The notes: a model not told the origin generated them from the letters alone. A stretch of DNA of 13,004 bases from Ruminococcus sp. AF41-9 (GCF_003477525.1 NZ_QUDO01000079.1:1-13004); one strand, 5' to 3'. Positions 1 to 7,326 are shown, counted from the first letter of the stretch. A program made the numbers and translations.

Positions 1-122
1 AAAATGTCCGATTATCCATTTTTCATTCCACAAGTCGTGCTCTTCGCGAATTCTTCCTTGTTTTGGTTCAAGGTTGCGAACGAGCACCGCGAGTTTCGCA
101 ATTACCTATTGTATATTAGAAA
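1..122. other. Gene-free left edge with two competing hairpins
   Basis: No coding frame is convincing here. The stretch lies just downstream of the prs stop codon. Bases 37-47 can pair with 76-87 (GTGCTC with GAGCAC, then TTCGC with GCGAA, one bulged base at 81), and inside this CCTTG 56-60 pairs with CAAGG 69-73. A second helix, TTGCGAA 74-80 with TTCGCAA 95-101, uses the same bases 76-80, so the two cannot form together. No T-run follows on the prs strand, so this is not a standard intrinsic terminator. Confidence 0.5.
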
Positions 123-1310
123 TTATTTCTCATCATACTGTGCCATGTAATTGTTTACGCAGCGTTTGATTCTGTCTACCGGGTTGAGCAGGTGGCTGAC
201 AGACTGGTCATGATTTAAGGTATCAATGATCAGTGCGATATACTTGCTCATATCGCAGGAGATATAGTAATCTTTTGCGAGAAGTTCCGGTGCCTGATAG
301 ATTAGGTTGGTGGTGAGAAGTTTGTCAAATACGCCTGCTTTATGTGCCTCGTCAAATTTCTCCAGACCATCTGTGAAAAGACCGAAAGTAGAGCAGATAT
401 AAATTCTTCCGGCTCCACGCTCTTTCAGAAGAGAGGAGATCTTAAGGACAGTATCTCCGGAGGAAATCATATCATCGATCAGGATCATATCTTTTCCTTT
501 GAGGTTTGGTCCAAGGAACTCATAAGCTGCGATCGGATGACGGCCGTTGATTCTCTTGGAATAATCCAGACGCTTATAATACATACCCATATCCACACCA
601 AGAATGTTGGCAAGATAGATTGCACGGCTCATGCTTCCCTCATCCGGGCTGATGATCATGAAGTGGTCATTGTTGATGTGAAGTCCTTCTTCGTGTTTCA
701 GAAGTGCCTTGATGAACTGATAGGAAGGCTGAACGGTTTCAAATCCGCTTAACGGGGTTGCGTTCTGTACACGGGAGTCGTGAGCATCGAAGGTGATGAT
801 ATTCTCCACACCCATGTTTACCAGTTCCTGAAGTGCAGTTGCGCAGTCAAGAGATTCTCTGCCTGTACGGATATTCTGACGGCTTTCGTACAGATATGGC
901 ATGATGACGTTTACTCTGCGGGCCTTGCCGCCGATTGCACCGATTACACGTTTCAGGTCCTGAAAATGGTCATCAGGGGACATCAGATTTGTGTACTGTC
1001 CGATATTGTAAGTGAGGCTGTAATTACATACATCTACCATCAGATAGATATCGTCTCCACGTACAGATTCCATGATCGTACATTTCGCTTCACCGGAGCC
1101 GAAACGGGCTGTCTGAACCGGAATGAGGTAAGAACCTCTCTGATAGCCCTCGAATGCGAAGGAGTCAAGTTCTTCGTGACTGCGCTCTTTACGCCACTGC
1201 ACCAGCCAGTCGTTAACCTTTTCTCCCAGCTCACTGCAGCTGATCAGCGGGATCAGACCGAGTCTGCCCACCGGAAGTGTAGTTAAATCTTTTGTTGTTA
1301 CCTGTGCCAT
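123..1310 (-). CDS. prs: Ribose-phosphate pyrophosphokinase (PRPP synthetase), long divergent form
   Basis: Cytoplasmic enzyme making PRPP from ribose 5-phosphate and ATP for purine, pyrimidine, histidine, tryptophan and NAD synthesis. The 395 residues include the PRPP-binding loop IDDMISSGDT (about 278-287), a FDAHDSR segment (174-180) matching the family's metal-binding DLH region, and a SPDEGSMSRA loop (221-230) like the pyrophosphate loop SPDxGGxxRA. It is about 80 residues longer than the usual 315-residue enzyme and lacks a plain RQDRK catalytic segment; SRQNIRTGRE at 143-152 occupies that place. The gene is third in the dnaD-dnaI-prs operon. Its Shine-Dalgarno AGGAGGA (1321-1327) lies in the last codons of dnaI and only four bases separate the dnaI stop from this ATG, so translation is probably coupled. 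The family call is secure; whether kinetics match the classical enzyme is unknown. Confidence 0.93.
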   Translation of the reverse strand: MAQVTTKDLTTLPVGRLGLIPLISCSELGEKVNDWLVQWRKERSHEELDSFAFEGYQRGSYLIPVQTARFGSGEAKCTIMESVRGDDIYLMVDVCNYSLTYNIGQYTNLMSPDDHFQDLKRVIGAIGGKARRVNVIMPYLYESRQNIRTGRESLDCATALQELVNMGVENIITFDAHDSRVQNATPLSGFETVQPSYQFIKALLKHEEGLHINNDHFMIISPDEGSMSRAIYLANILGVDMGMYYKRLDYSKRINGRHPIAAYEFLGPNLKGKDMILIDDMISSGDTVLKISSLLKERGAGRIYICSTFGLFTDGLEKFDEAHKAGVFDKLLTTNLIYQAPELLAKDYYISCDMSKYIALIIDTLNHDQSVSHLLNPVDRIKRCVNNYMAQYDEK

Positions 1311-1314
1311 GATT

Positions 1315-2298
1315 TTATTTTCCTCCTAAAAAAATTTTCTGTATACGGATGTCTTTTCCTTCCAGTTTCACCATGCGGTAATTGCTGGCGATACGTGAGA
1401 AGGTTCGCTCGGAATAGGTTTCCGAGAAGTTCTCCAGTTTCAGGTTCGTTGAGATGATCGTGGACTTCCTGCGCATAATACGCTCGTTTATGCACAAAAA
1501 CAGCTGGGAAGAAACAAAGCTGTTGGTAAGTTCGGTTCCCAGATCATCAATGATCAGCAGATCGCTGTCAAATACAAATTCTTCTCCCTCTGTTTTGTCT
1601 CTGGAAAATTTGGAACTTGCCAGAAGATCAAACAGATCAAAAGCAGAAAAGTACATGACGCAATGTGCAGATTCCAGAAGATCGTGAGCGATACAGTGGG
1701 AAAGAAATGTCTTGCCTACACCGGTATCTCCATAGAGAAAGAGATTCTCGAAAGAATCATCAAAGTTTTTCACGAAGTTTCTGGCAATATCATATGCCCG
1801 CAGAGCTGTTTCCCTCTCGGTCAGCCCTGTGGCTTCGTTTTTCATTGTATCAGAATAATAATCAAAAGAAAAGTGGTCAAAGTTTTCTTTTTTGAGAATT
1901 TCTTTTAAATTAGACTGTGTATAAAGCAGTTCAATGGCTGCTTTCTTAAAACAGGTACATTTCTGGTTCCCCACATATCCGGTATCCTGACAGATCGGAC
2001 AGGTGTAGGGAAGCTCCAGATAATCCTCCGGATAGGAGTTACATACAAGCAGGGCAGTTCTCTCCTGTGAAAGAAGGGAGATGGCTGCTTTCAGGTCCTC
2101 CAGACCGGAAGATTCCCCACTTAACAGGGCACGGGCTTTCTGCGCACTGAGGGAAGCGACTTCTCCGTCGATTTCTTTGATACGGGGGATTTTCTCATAA
2201 ATTTCCTGTGTACGTTCTTCGAGAAGACGGCGGTTTCTGGACTGTGTCTTGCTGTATTCCCTCATAATGATATCATACTGATAATTCTGTAGAGACAT
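1315..2298 (-). CDS. dnaI: DnaC/DnaI-type helicase loader ATPase
   Basis: AAA+ ATPase of the primosome that loads the replicative helicase onto single-stranded DNA. Of the 327 residues, the N-terminal part is helical and charged (about 1-90). It is followed by a small cysteine cluster, CPIC at 100-103 and CTC at 114-116, that resembles the zinc-binding N-domain of Bacillus DnaI. The ATPase core has Walker A GDTGVGKT (190-197), Walker B LLIIDDLG (247-254), a sensor-1 STN (283-285) and arginines near 298-302 that could supply the arginine finger. A Shine-Dalgarno AAGGAG lies about 12 bases before the ATG, slightly far, and overlaps the dnaD stop region. It sits between dnaD and prs with 18 bases to dnaD, which fits a primosome operon. 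A DnaC-like name would be equally acceptable; the ATPase call is firm. Confidence 0.93.
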   Translation of the reverse strand: MSLQNYQYDIIMREYSKTQSRNRRLLEERTQEIYEKIPRIKEIDGEVASLSAQKARALLSGESSGLEDLKAAISLLSQERTALLVCNSYPEDYLELPYTCPICQDTGYVGNQKCTCFKKAAIELLYTQSNLKEILKKENFDHFSFDYYSDTMKNEATGLTERETALRAYDIARNFVKNFDDSFENLFLYGDTGVGKTFLSHCIAHDLLESAHCVMYFSAFDLFDLLASSKFSRDKTEGEEFVFDSDLLIIDDLGTELTNSFVSSQLFLCINERIMRRKSTIISTNLKLENFSETYSERTFSRIASNYRMVKLEGKDIRIQKIFLGGK

Positions 2299-2316
2299 AA
2301 TGAATGCTTACTCCTT

Positions 2317-3518
2317 TTACTGATTCAGCAGTTTTTTCTCATATTCACTGAAATCATAGGTTCTCTGGTGGAAGTTGTTAAAACGGTTGGAAGCAGCCGG
2401 TTTCGGTGCCGGAGTCCGTTTCTTTTCTGCAGCTTTTTCCAGTTTCTTTTTCTGATGTGCGGCATCAAGAAGGCGGACATCAGCCAGAGTCTTTACATTT
2501 TTATCTTTCCATCCGGAAAGTATTTTATCCGCATACTGGAAACTTGGCTGTCCGGTGGATAAAACGGTACGGGTGCATGCTTCCTGAATGATATCCATGG
2601 TAAAGCCATAATCTTTCAGCCATTTGTTCATAATACTGATTTCCGTATCAACAGGATTGCGGCCGCTGATTCCCATTGCCTTGAAAATGGTAAAGTATTC
2701 TTTGGCATAGCGGGAGTTGGCTTCTTTTGCATGGTGACAGTGTTGATCCCTTCTTCCGCCCAGGCAAGGGCAACGGTTTCTATGTAACGCATGCTCTTAT
2801 GCCCTCTGCTTACGCTGTACTCGATCAGATACTCGATCAGGTCAGGAGAAAGTTTCAGTTCATCATAGAAGAACAGGATTTTTTTCATCTCTGTAGGAGT
2901 CAGAGTCTTGCCGAGATACTGTTCTGCTATGTAGAGTAACTGTACGATCTCTTCGTTCTGCTTCAGTTCTTTTACACGGTCCGGAGTCAGAGCGGAAGCT
3001 GATTTCGGGGTAGATGCAGAAGCACTGGAAGAAGTCTGTGCATTCGGCGGCACTGCCTGCGGAGCTGCCGGAGATATTGCATGTGCCTGGGATACAGGTG
3101 TATTTCTGACAACAGCGGAATGGGCTGCCGTTTCCATAGTTACGTTCGTATCAGAGGTATTGACAGACGGATCTGACAGAATACTGTCTGGTATCTGGAA
3201 AGCGGCAGCCTGTGTTTTTACAGGTGGAACATGAAGAACGATATCTGCGATGTCCTCATTGTCCCGATAGGTTAAGGTGAGAAGTTTTTCCTTCTCCCAG
3301 TATTTCAGGGCGCGGACGATATCTCTTTCTGTACAGAAAAAATGATCCGCCATCTGCTCCAGACTGAACGGAATGGATGCGTCAGAAAGAAGCCTCAGAA
3401 GATAGATATAAACTTTTACAAACTCTCCATTGGCTTCGGGCATATAGTTGTCTATGAAATTGTTGGTTAAAACAGTAATTCCGGTGTCCGAGGAATTCTG
3501 TAAGGTGATCATAGCCAT
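2317..3518 (-). CDS. dnaD: DnaD-family primosomal protein, split by a one-base frameshift
   Basis: DnaD-type protein that helps remodel origin DNA and recruit the helicase loader. Two overlapping frames (2628-3518 and 2317-2676) encode its two halves. Adding one base near 2730 (plus-strand ttttgcatgg read as ttttgccatgg) turns MQKKPT into MAKEAN and gives one 400-residue protein. Domains: N-terminal winged helix (about 1-95), a low-complexity Ala/Ser/Pro/Thr linker (about 100-180), then two DnaD C-domain repeats. Each repeat carries the YxxxI/VxxxW signature: YIETVALAW (245-253) before the break and YADKILSGW (about 329-337) after it. An uncorrected product would lack the second repeat. The ATG at 3518 follows a weak purine-rich stretch; the ATG two codons in (3512) is an alternative. 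First gene of the operon with dnaI and prs, driven from the promoter at 3563-3591. The break is probably a sequence error because the tail is otherwise perfectly preserved. Confidence 0.85.
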
Positions 3519-3562
3519 GAGTCCACACTCTCTTTCTTTTTCGTCAATTTGCGATAAACTGA

Positions 3563-3591
3563 ATTATAGCACAACCTTTTTTAAATGAGAA
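3563..3591 (-). promoter_or_regulatory. Sigma-A-type promoter of the dnaD-dnaI-prs operon
   Basis: Read on the minus strand, TTCTCA (3586-3591) and TATAAT (3563-3568) are separated by 17 bases, and the -10 is preceded by TGC, giving an extended -10. Transcription would start near 3556, about 40 bases before the dnaD ATG. The perfect -10 makes this convincing; the -35 matches consensus at four of six bases. Confidence 0.7.
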
Positions 3592-3628
3592 TAGGAGATT
3601 TTTACACGCGGGTTCTTCCACATTTCAA

Positions 3629-3823
3629 TGTGGATAATGTGGAAAGTGTGGAAAAACGAATTGCAGTATAAATTATGGGTAACTGAAAAATGGCGTATTT
3701 TAAGGAAAAATAAGATTTTTTTATTGTGAAGAATGGCGTATTATGTCAAGTGGTTTATGCACATGGAAATCCACACACAGACAGGAGAAAGAATGTGTAT
3801 AACCATGTGGATAATGTGGATAA
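3629..3823. promoter_or_regulatory. DnaA-box cluster upstream of dnaD
   Basis: Perfect DnaA boxes (TGTGGATAA, the complement of TTATCCACA) occur at 3629-3637, 3806-3814 and 3815-3823. Boxes fitting TTATNCACA lie at 3755-3763 (plus orientation) and 3794-3802. Weaker copies lie at 3638-3646 (two mismatches) and 3647-3655 (one mismatch). The left group is three contiguous 9-mers and the right group ends in two contiguous 9-mers, mostly in one orientation. About 0.004 perfect matches would be expected by chance in 570 bp with equal base use. The left group sits about 70-100 bp upstream of the predicted dnaD transcription start. DnaA control of the operon, or a DnaA-titrating locus, is the inference; a classical oriC is less likely because no dnaA or dnaN is nearby. 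Confidence 0.8.
3689..3742. repeat. 11-bp direct repeat between the two DnaA-box groups
   Basis: AATGGCGTATT occurs at 3689-3699 and 3732-3742, 43 bp apart. The related inverted sequence AAAATACGC (complement GCGTATTTT) occurs at 3839-3847, on the far side of the second group of DnaA boxes. The function is unknown; it could be an operator or part of an origin-like layout. Confidence 0.55.
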
Positions 3824-3945
3824 GTCTTATAAATGTCGAAAATACGCGGAAAATGCGAGGGGATAAAATGTTTATAACTTTTTTACAGCCAATCCTTGTA
3901 AATCCGAAACACCAGTGTTTATCGGAGCGGAACAGGAAAAATTGC

Positions 3946-3981
3946 AAAAAAAGAAGCTGCATGCAGTTGCAATACAGCTTC
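3946..3981 (-). terminator. Intrinsic terminator of murC
   Basis: Read on the minus strand, GAAGCTG (3975-3981) pairs perfectly with CAGCTTC (3953-3959) across a 15-base loop that is itself partly self-complementary, and seven T residues (3946-3952) follow at once. It lies about 110 bases past the murC stop codon and is fused to the end of the first copy of the structured repeat. Confidence 0.7.
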
Positions 3982-4053
3982 CTGATAAACTGCGGAACAG
4001 TTATTTGATGTAGAGCCACGTAGCGAAGCGGATGCTTTTATTCGCCTGACTTA
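3953..4053. repeat. Structured intergenic repeat, copy A (3' side of murC)
   Basis: The core at about 3982-4053 matches copy B at about 5726-5795, in the same orientation: CTGATAAACTGCGG, CAGTTATTTG and GTAGCGAAGCGGAT are shared. Hairpins: GAAGCTG/CAGCTTC (3953-3959, 3975-3981), AACTG/CAGTT (3988-3992, 3998-4002), and GCGGAT/ATTCGC with one G-U pair (4028-4033, 4040-4045). The arms differ in places from copy B but still pair, as expected if the folded form matters. Confidence 0.7.
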
Positions 4054-4088
4054 TTGCTCAACTTCCTGCCTGATAGCACAGTTTATGC

Positions 4089-5468
4089 TTATTTGCCTAA
4101 AAGATGCTCACCGATATTTACAACATCTCCGGCGCCCATTGTGATCAGTACGTCGCCTTCCTCACAATTGGAGAGCAGATAATTCTCGATCTCATCAAAA
4201 GTCGGGAAGTATTCACAAGGGGTTCCCAGTTCCAGAATCTGTTTCTGGAGATCTTCGGAGGAAATACCGATGGTATTTGTCTCTCTTGCCGCATAAATAT
4301 CTGCCAGAACGACATGGTCAGCCAGAGTCAGAGCTTTGGCAAACTCCGGAAGGAGGGCTTTAGTACGGGTGTATGTATGAGGCTGGAATACACACCATAA
4401 TTTTTTATGCGGATAATTATGTGCCGCATGTAAAGTAGCCTCGATTTCTGTCGGATGATGTGCATAGTCATCAATAATGGTAACGCCTGCAACCTCTCCC
4501 TTGTACTGGAAACGGCGGTCTGTTCCTGTAAAGCTGCCAAGACCTTTGATAATGACTTCTTCGGAAAGACCAAGAAGATGTCCCAGAGCGATAGAAGCCA
4601 GAGCATTGGATACATTGTGGATGCCCGGTACTTTCAGGTAGTAGCTTCCCACTTTGACACCGTTACGCAGTGCAGTAAAGGAAGCGTGGCCGTATTTATC
4701 ATAGGTAATATCAGCAGCCTGATAATCAGCATCATGTTCCAGACCATAGGTAATTACCTTGCATGGAAGATCGCGGATGATGTCTTCATACTTCGGTGTA
4801 TCTGCATTGATGATCAGTGTTCCGTCAGCAGGAAGAAGTTCTGCGAAGCGGCGGAAAGAATGACGGATGTCATCGATATCTTTAAAGAAGTCAAGATGGT
4901 CTGCATCCATATTCAGGATCACACTGATCTTAGGGAAAAAACTTAAGAAGCTGTTGGTATATTCGCAGGCTTCTGTTACAAAAGTCTCGGATTCACCGAC
5001 ACGGATATTTCCTCCGATTGCAGGAAGGATACCACCTACACTGATAGTAGGATCGCAGTCTCCTGCCAGAAGGATATGGGATACCATGGAAGTAGTGGTT
5101 GTTTTTCCATGAGTTCCGGAAATGGCGATCGGTGTGTCGTAGTTGCGCATGATCTGTCCGAGAAGTTCGGCGCGGGTCAGCATAGGAATACCTTTTTCCA
5201 CGGCGCAGGCATATTCCGGGTTATCCGGATGGATAGCAGCGGTGTAGACAACAACCTCTACTTCATCTGTGATGTTGGAAGCACGCTGGCCGTAATAAAT
5301 TTTGGCACCTTTTTTCTCAAGGGACTGGGTGAGCGGGCTTGATTTCGCATCGGAACCGGAAATGATGAAATCTTCACCAAGAAGGATTTCTGCCAGACCA
5401 CTCATGCTGATTCCGCCGATACCGATAAAATGGACATGAAGCGGTTTATGAAAATCTATCTGATACAT
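4089..5468 (-). CDS. murC: UDP-N-acetylmuramate--L-alanine ligase
   Basis: Cytoplasmic Mur ligase that joins L-alanine to UDP-N-acetylmuramate with ATP, the first peptide step of peptidoglycan precursor synthesis. The 459 residues are of normal family length. The Rossmann-type N-domain has GIGGISMSG (16-24); the ATP loop is GTHGKTTTT (118-126). EACEYTNSFL (about 166-175) and NMDADHLDFF (186-195) are Mur-ligase core motifs, followed by HNVSNAL (284-290), GTDRRFQ (315-321), DDYAHHPTE (333-341) and FQPHTYTRT (361-369). The frame stays open 44 codons further upstream, to 5600, but that segment has no family similarity. The ATG at 5468 has AAGGAG about nine bases ahead, so it is the chosen start. 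The gene is monocistronic, with the terminator at 3946-3981, and lies between two copies of one structured repeat. No convincing promoter was recognised. Confidence 0.96.
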   Translation of the reverse strand: MYQIDFHKPLHVHFIGIGGISMSGLAEILLGEDFIISGSDAKSSPLTQSLEKKGAKIYYGQRASNITDEVEVVVYTAAIHPDNPEYACAVEKGIPMLTRAELLGQIMRNYDTPIAISGTHGKTTTTSMVSHILLAGDCDPTISVGGILPAIGGNIRVGESETFVTEACEYTNSFLSFFPKISVILNMDADHLDFFKDIDDIRHSFRRFAELLPADGTLIINADTPKYEDIIRDLPCKVITYGLEHDADYQAADITYDKYGHASFTALRNGVKVGSYYLKVPGIHNVSNALASIALGHLLGLSEEVIIKGLGSFTGTDRRFQYKGEVAGVTIIDDYAHHPTEIEATLHAAHNYPHKKLWCVFQPHTYTRTKALLPEFAKALTLADHVVLADIYAARETNTIGISSEDLQKQILELGTPCEYFPTFDEIENYLLSNCEEGDVLITMGAGDVVNIGEHLLGK

Positions 5469-5642
5469 AAATATAATCTCCTTAAATGATTTTTGGCTAC
5501 TGTTCCTGTTCTGTGAAGCTTCGGAAAAATATATCACAGGATAAATGTGGTACATTGCAGGATATCTTAACTGACAGACGTCTGATCCGGAACGCAGCAT
5601 ATTTTATCTGAAATGACGGGAACAATAACGATTTCACCAAAT

Positions 5643-5794
5643 CAAGTAAGTCCCCTGCTTCAATTGCGAAAAGCAATAAGCAGTGGGTGGGGACTTGCTT
5701 GTATCAGGAGGCGTGCAAGCGCCTTCTGATAAACTGCGGAGCAGTTATTTGGTTATGAGCAAGTAGCGAAGCGGATTGCGAATATCCGCTTGAC
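5643..5794. repeat. Structured intergenic repeat, copy B (5' side of murC)
   Basis: The right half (about 5726-5795) matches copy A. Successive hairpins on the plus strand: a 13-bp stem with one G-U pair (5643-5655 with 5689-5701) enclosing TGCTT/AAGCA (5656-5660, 5678-5682) and ATTGC/GCAAT (5663-5667, 5673-5677); a 12-bp stem with one G-U pair (5702-5713 with 5720-5731); AACTGC/GCAGTT around GGA (5732-5737, 5741-5746); and AAGCGGAT/ATCCGCTT (5769-5776, 5784-5791). No T-run follows on either strand, so these are not ordinary terminators. It could be a non-autonomous mobile repeat or a structured RNA; I do not recognise a named family. Confidence 0.7.
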
Positions 5795-5988
5795 TTTATT
5801 ATACATCCTGCCCGGAAAATTGAAAAGGGGAAGAAAGAGAAAATAAGATTGTCAAAAAAATACAAAAAACTCTAAAATATATGGAAAAAGTGCATAAAAA
5901 CACAAGGCTTCAGAGAAACGTGACGAAAAGAAACGTATGCAATAATTCCAAAAAAAACAAAATATAAGAAGAAAAATTGTAAATAATG

Positions 5989-6017
5989 TTCACGGATGGC
6001 TCAAAGTGTGCTATAAT
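5989..6017 (+). promoter_or_regulatory. Promoter of glgCD
   Basis: TTCACG (5989-5994), 17-base spacer, perfect TATAAT (6012-6017) preceded by TGC, an extended -10. Transcription would begin near 6024, about 25 bases before the glgC ATG, whose ribosome-binding site is AGAGGTGAT. Confidence 0.75.
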
Positions 6018-6048
6018 GAAAAAATCATAACATACAAGAGGTGATTGC

Positions 6049-7326
6049 ATGATTAAGAAAGAAATGATAGCCATGCTTCTAGCTGGTGGCCAGGGCAGCA
6101 GGCTGGGTGTACTGACAGAAAAAGTAGCAAAACCTGCAGTCGCTTTTGGCGGGAAATACCGTATTATAGACTTCCCCTTAAGCAACTGCATTAACTCGGG
6201 TATCGATACAGTAGGCGTATTAACACAGTATCAGCCACTTCGGCTTAATACACATATTGGAATCGGTATTCCGTGGGATTTAGACAGAAATGAAGGTGGT
6301 GTAACGGTATTACCGCCTTACGAGAAGAGTACAAGCAGTGAGTGGTATACAGGAACGGCCAACGCGATTTTCCAGAATATGGATTACATGGAACAGTATA
6401 ATCCGGATTATGTTCTGATCTTATCCGGTGACCATATCTATAAGATGGATTATGAAGTGATGCTTGATTTCCATAAAGCGAATAAAGCAGATGTGACAAT
6501 CGCCTGTATGCCTGTACCTATCGAAGAAGCAAGCCGTTTTGGAATCATGGTAACAGATGAAATGGGAAGGATCACTGAGTTTGAAGAGAAACCGGAGCAT
6601 CCGAGCAGCAATCTGGCATCCATGGGTATCTATATTTTCAGCTGGCCTGCTTTAAAAGAAGCACTGATGACTCTGAAAGACCAGAGCAGCTGTGACTTCG
6701 GCAAGCACGTTCTTCCGTATTGTAAAGAGAAAGGTGAGAGACTTTTCGCCTACGAATACAATGGCTACTGGAAGGATGTAGGAACACTTGGTTCTTATTG
6801 GGAAGCCAATATGGAACTGATCGATATCATTCCGGAATTTAACCTTTATGAAGAGTTCTGGAAGATTTATACCAAAGGGGATATTATTCCGCCTCAGTAT
6901 ATTTCCGCAGATGCTGTGACAGACAGATGTCTGATCGGAGAGGGTGCTGAGATTTACGGAGAAGTACATAATTCTGTGATCGGACCGAATGTTGTGATCG
7001 GAAAGGGCAGCGTGATCCGCGATTCCATTATCATGCGCAATTCTACTATTGGTGAAGGCGTACAGATGGATAAGGCGATCGTTGCAGAAGACGTTACCAT
7101 TGGCAATCATGTTGTTCTGGGATGTGGAGAAGAAGCTCCGAACGTTCTGAAACCTGCAGTTTATGCTTTTGGCATTGCGACAGTAGGTGAGCGCAGCGTG
7201 ATCCCGGATAATGTAAAAATCGGCAAAAACACAGCCATATCAGGGGTTACGACAGCCGCAGATTATCCGGATGGAGAACTGGCCAGTGGACAGGTAATTG
7301 CAGCAAAGGACGGTGACGAGGCATGA
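6049..7326 (+). CDS. glgC: Glucose-1-phosphate adenylyltransferase, catalytic subunit
   Basis: ADP-glucose pyrophosphorylase: glucose 1-phosphate plus ATP gives ADP-glucose, the committed step of bacterial glycogen synthesis. The 425 residues have an N-terminal nucleotidyltransferase domain with LAGGQGSRL (11-19), [15 protein letters not shown] (28-42), WYTGTANAI (99-107), [10 protein letters not shown] (126-135, containing the catalytic aspartate), EEKP (179-182) and YWKDVGT (240-246). A C-terminal left-handed beta-helix with hexapeptide repeats runs from about 280 to 410. Length is normal. The ATG has AGAGGTGAT seven bases upstream. It overlaps glgD by the four bases ATGA (7323-7326), so the two subunits are probably translationally coupled. 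Allosteric behaviour cannot be read from the sequence. Confidence 0.97.
   Translation: MIKKEMIAMLLAGGQGSRLGVLTEKVAKPAVAFGGKYRIIDFPLSNCINSGIDTVGVLTQYQPLRLNTHIGIGIPWDLDRNEGGVTVLPPYEKSTSSEWYTGTANAIFQNMDYMEQYNPDYVLILSGDHIYKMDYEVMLDFHKANKADVTIACMPVPIEEASRFGIMVTDEMGRITEFEEKPEHPSSNLASMGIYIFSWPALKEALMTLKDQSSCDFGKHVLPYCKEKGERLFAYEYNGYWKDVGTLGSYWEANMELIDIIPEFNLYEEFWKIYTKGDIIPPQYISADAVTDRCLIGEGAEIYGEVHNSVIGPNVVIGKGSVIRDSIIMRNSTIGEGVQMDKAIVAEDVTIGNHVVLGCGEEAPNVLKPAVYAFGIATVGERSVIPDNVKIGKNTAISGVTTAADYPDGELASGQVIAAKDGDEA

Larger units (their letters stand above)
3519..4088. other. 570-bp gene-free region between dnaD and murC
   Basis: No supported gene. From left to right it holds the dnaD promoter, a first group of DnaA boxes (3629-3655), an AT-rich middle (about 3660-3750) with a direct repeat AATGGCGTATT (3689-3699 and 3732-3742), a second group of DnaA boxes (3755-3823), a single TGTCGAA heptamer like a Spo0A box (3834-3840), an inverted copy AAAATACGC (3839-3847), the murC terminator and the first copy of a structured repeat. 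Short open frames here start without ribosome-binding sites and resemble no family. Confidence 0.7.
5469..6048. other. 580-bp divergent intergenic region, murC / glgC
   Basis: Holds the murC leader (5469 to about 5600, including the perfect palindrome CAGACGTCTG at 5575-5584), copy B of the structured repeat (5643-5794), an A-rich stretch (about 5820-5980) and the glgC promoter. A possible second plus-strand promoter is TTGTCA (5849-5854), 18 bases, TAAAAT (5873-5878), which would give glgC a longer leader. No supported gene and no recognised riboswitch or T-box. Confidence 0.6.

Noticed and set aside
2317..2676. Separate small protein in the dnaD tail frame
   Set aside because: Its ATG lies inside the conserved DnaD C-domain and lacks a ribosome-binding site; it is the displaced end of dnaD.
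3834..3840. Spo0A box TGTCGAA beside the DnaA boxes
   Set aside because: A single heptamer is expected by chance about once or twice in a window of this size on both strands; kept only as a side note.
3733..4019. Short open frames of about 90 codons on both strands in the dnaD-murC gap
   Set aside because: They lack ribosome-binding sites, run through DnaA boxes and a terminator hairpin, and show no family resemblance.
3541..4088. Classical chromosomal oriC
   Set aside because: No dnaA, dnaN, recF or gyrB lies nearby, which usually mark oriC in Firmicutes; the boxes remain unexplained and are reported as a finding.
5469..5600. Upstream extension of the murC frame by 44 codons
   Set aside because: The extra residues show no Mur-ligase similarity, and the ATG at 5468 has a well-placed AAGGAG, so the longer start is not used.
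5643..5794. CRISPR array or tRNA-like structure in copy B
   Set aside because: There are no regularly spaced identical repeats, and the stems do not form a cloverleaf.
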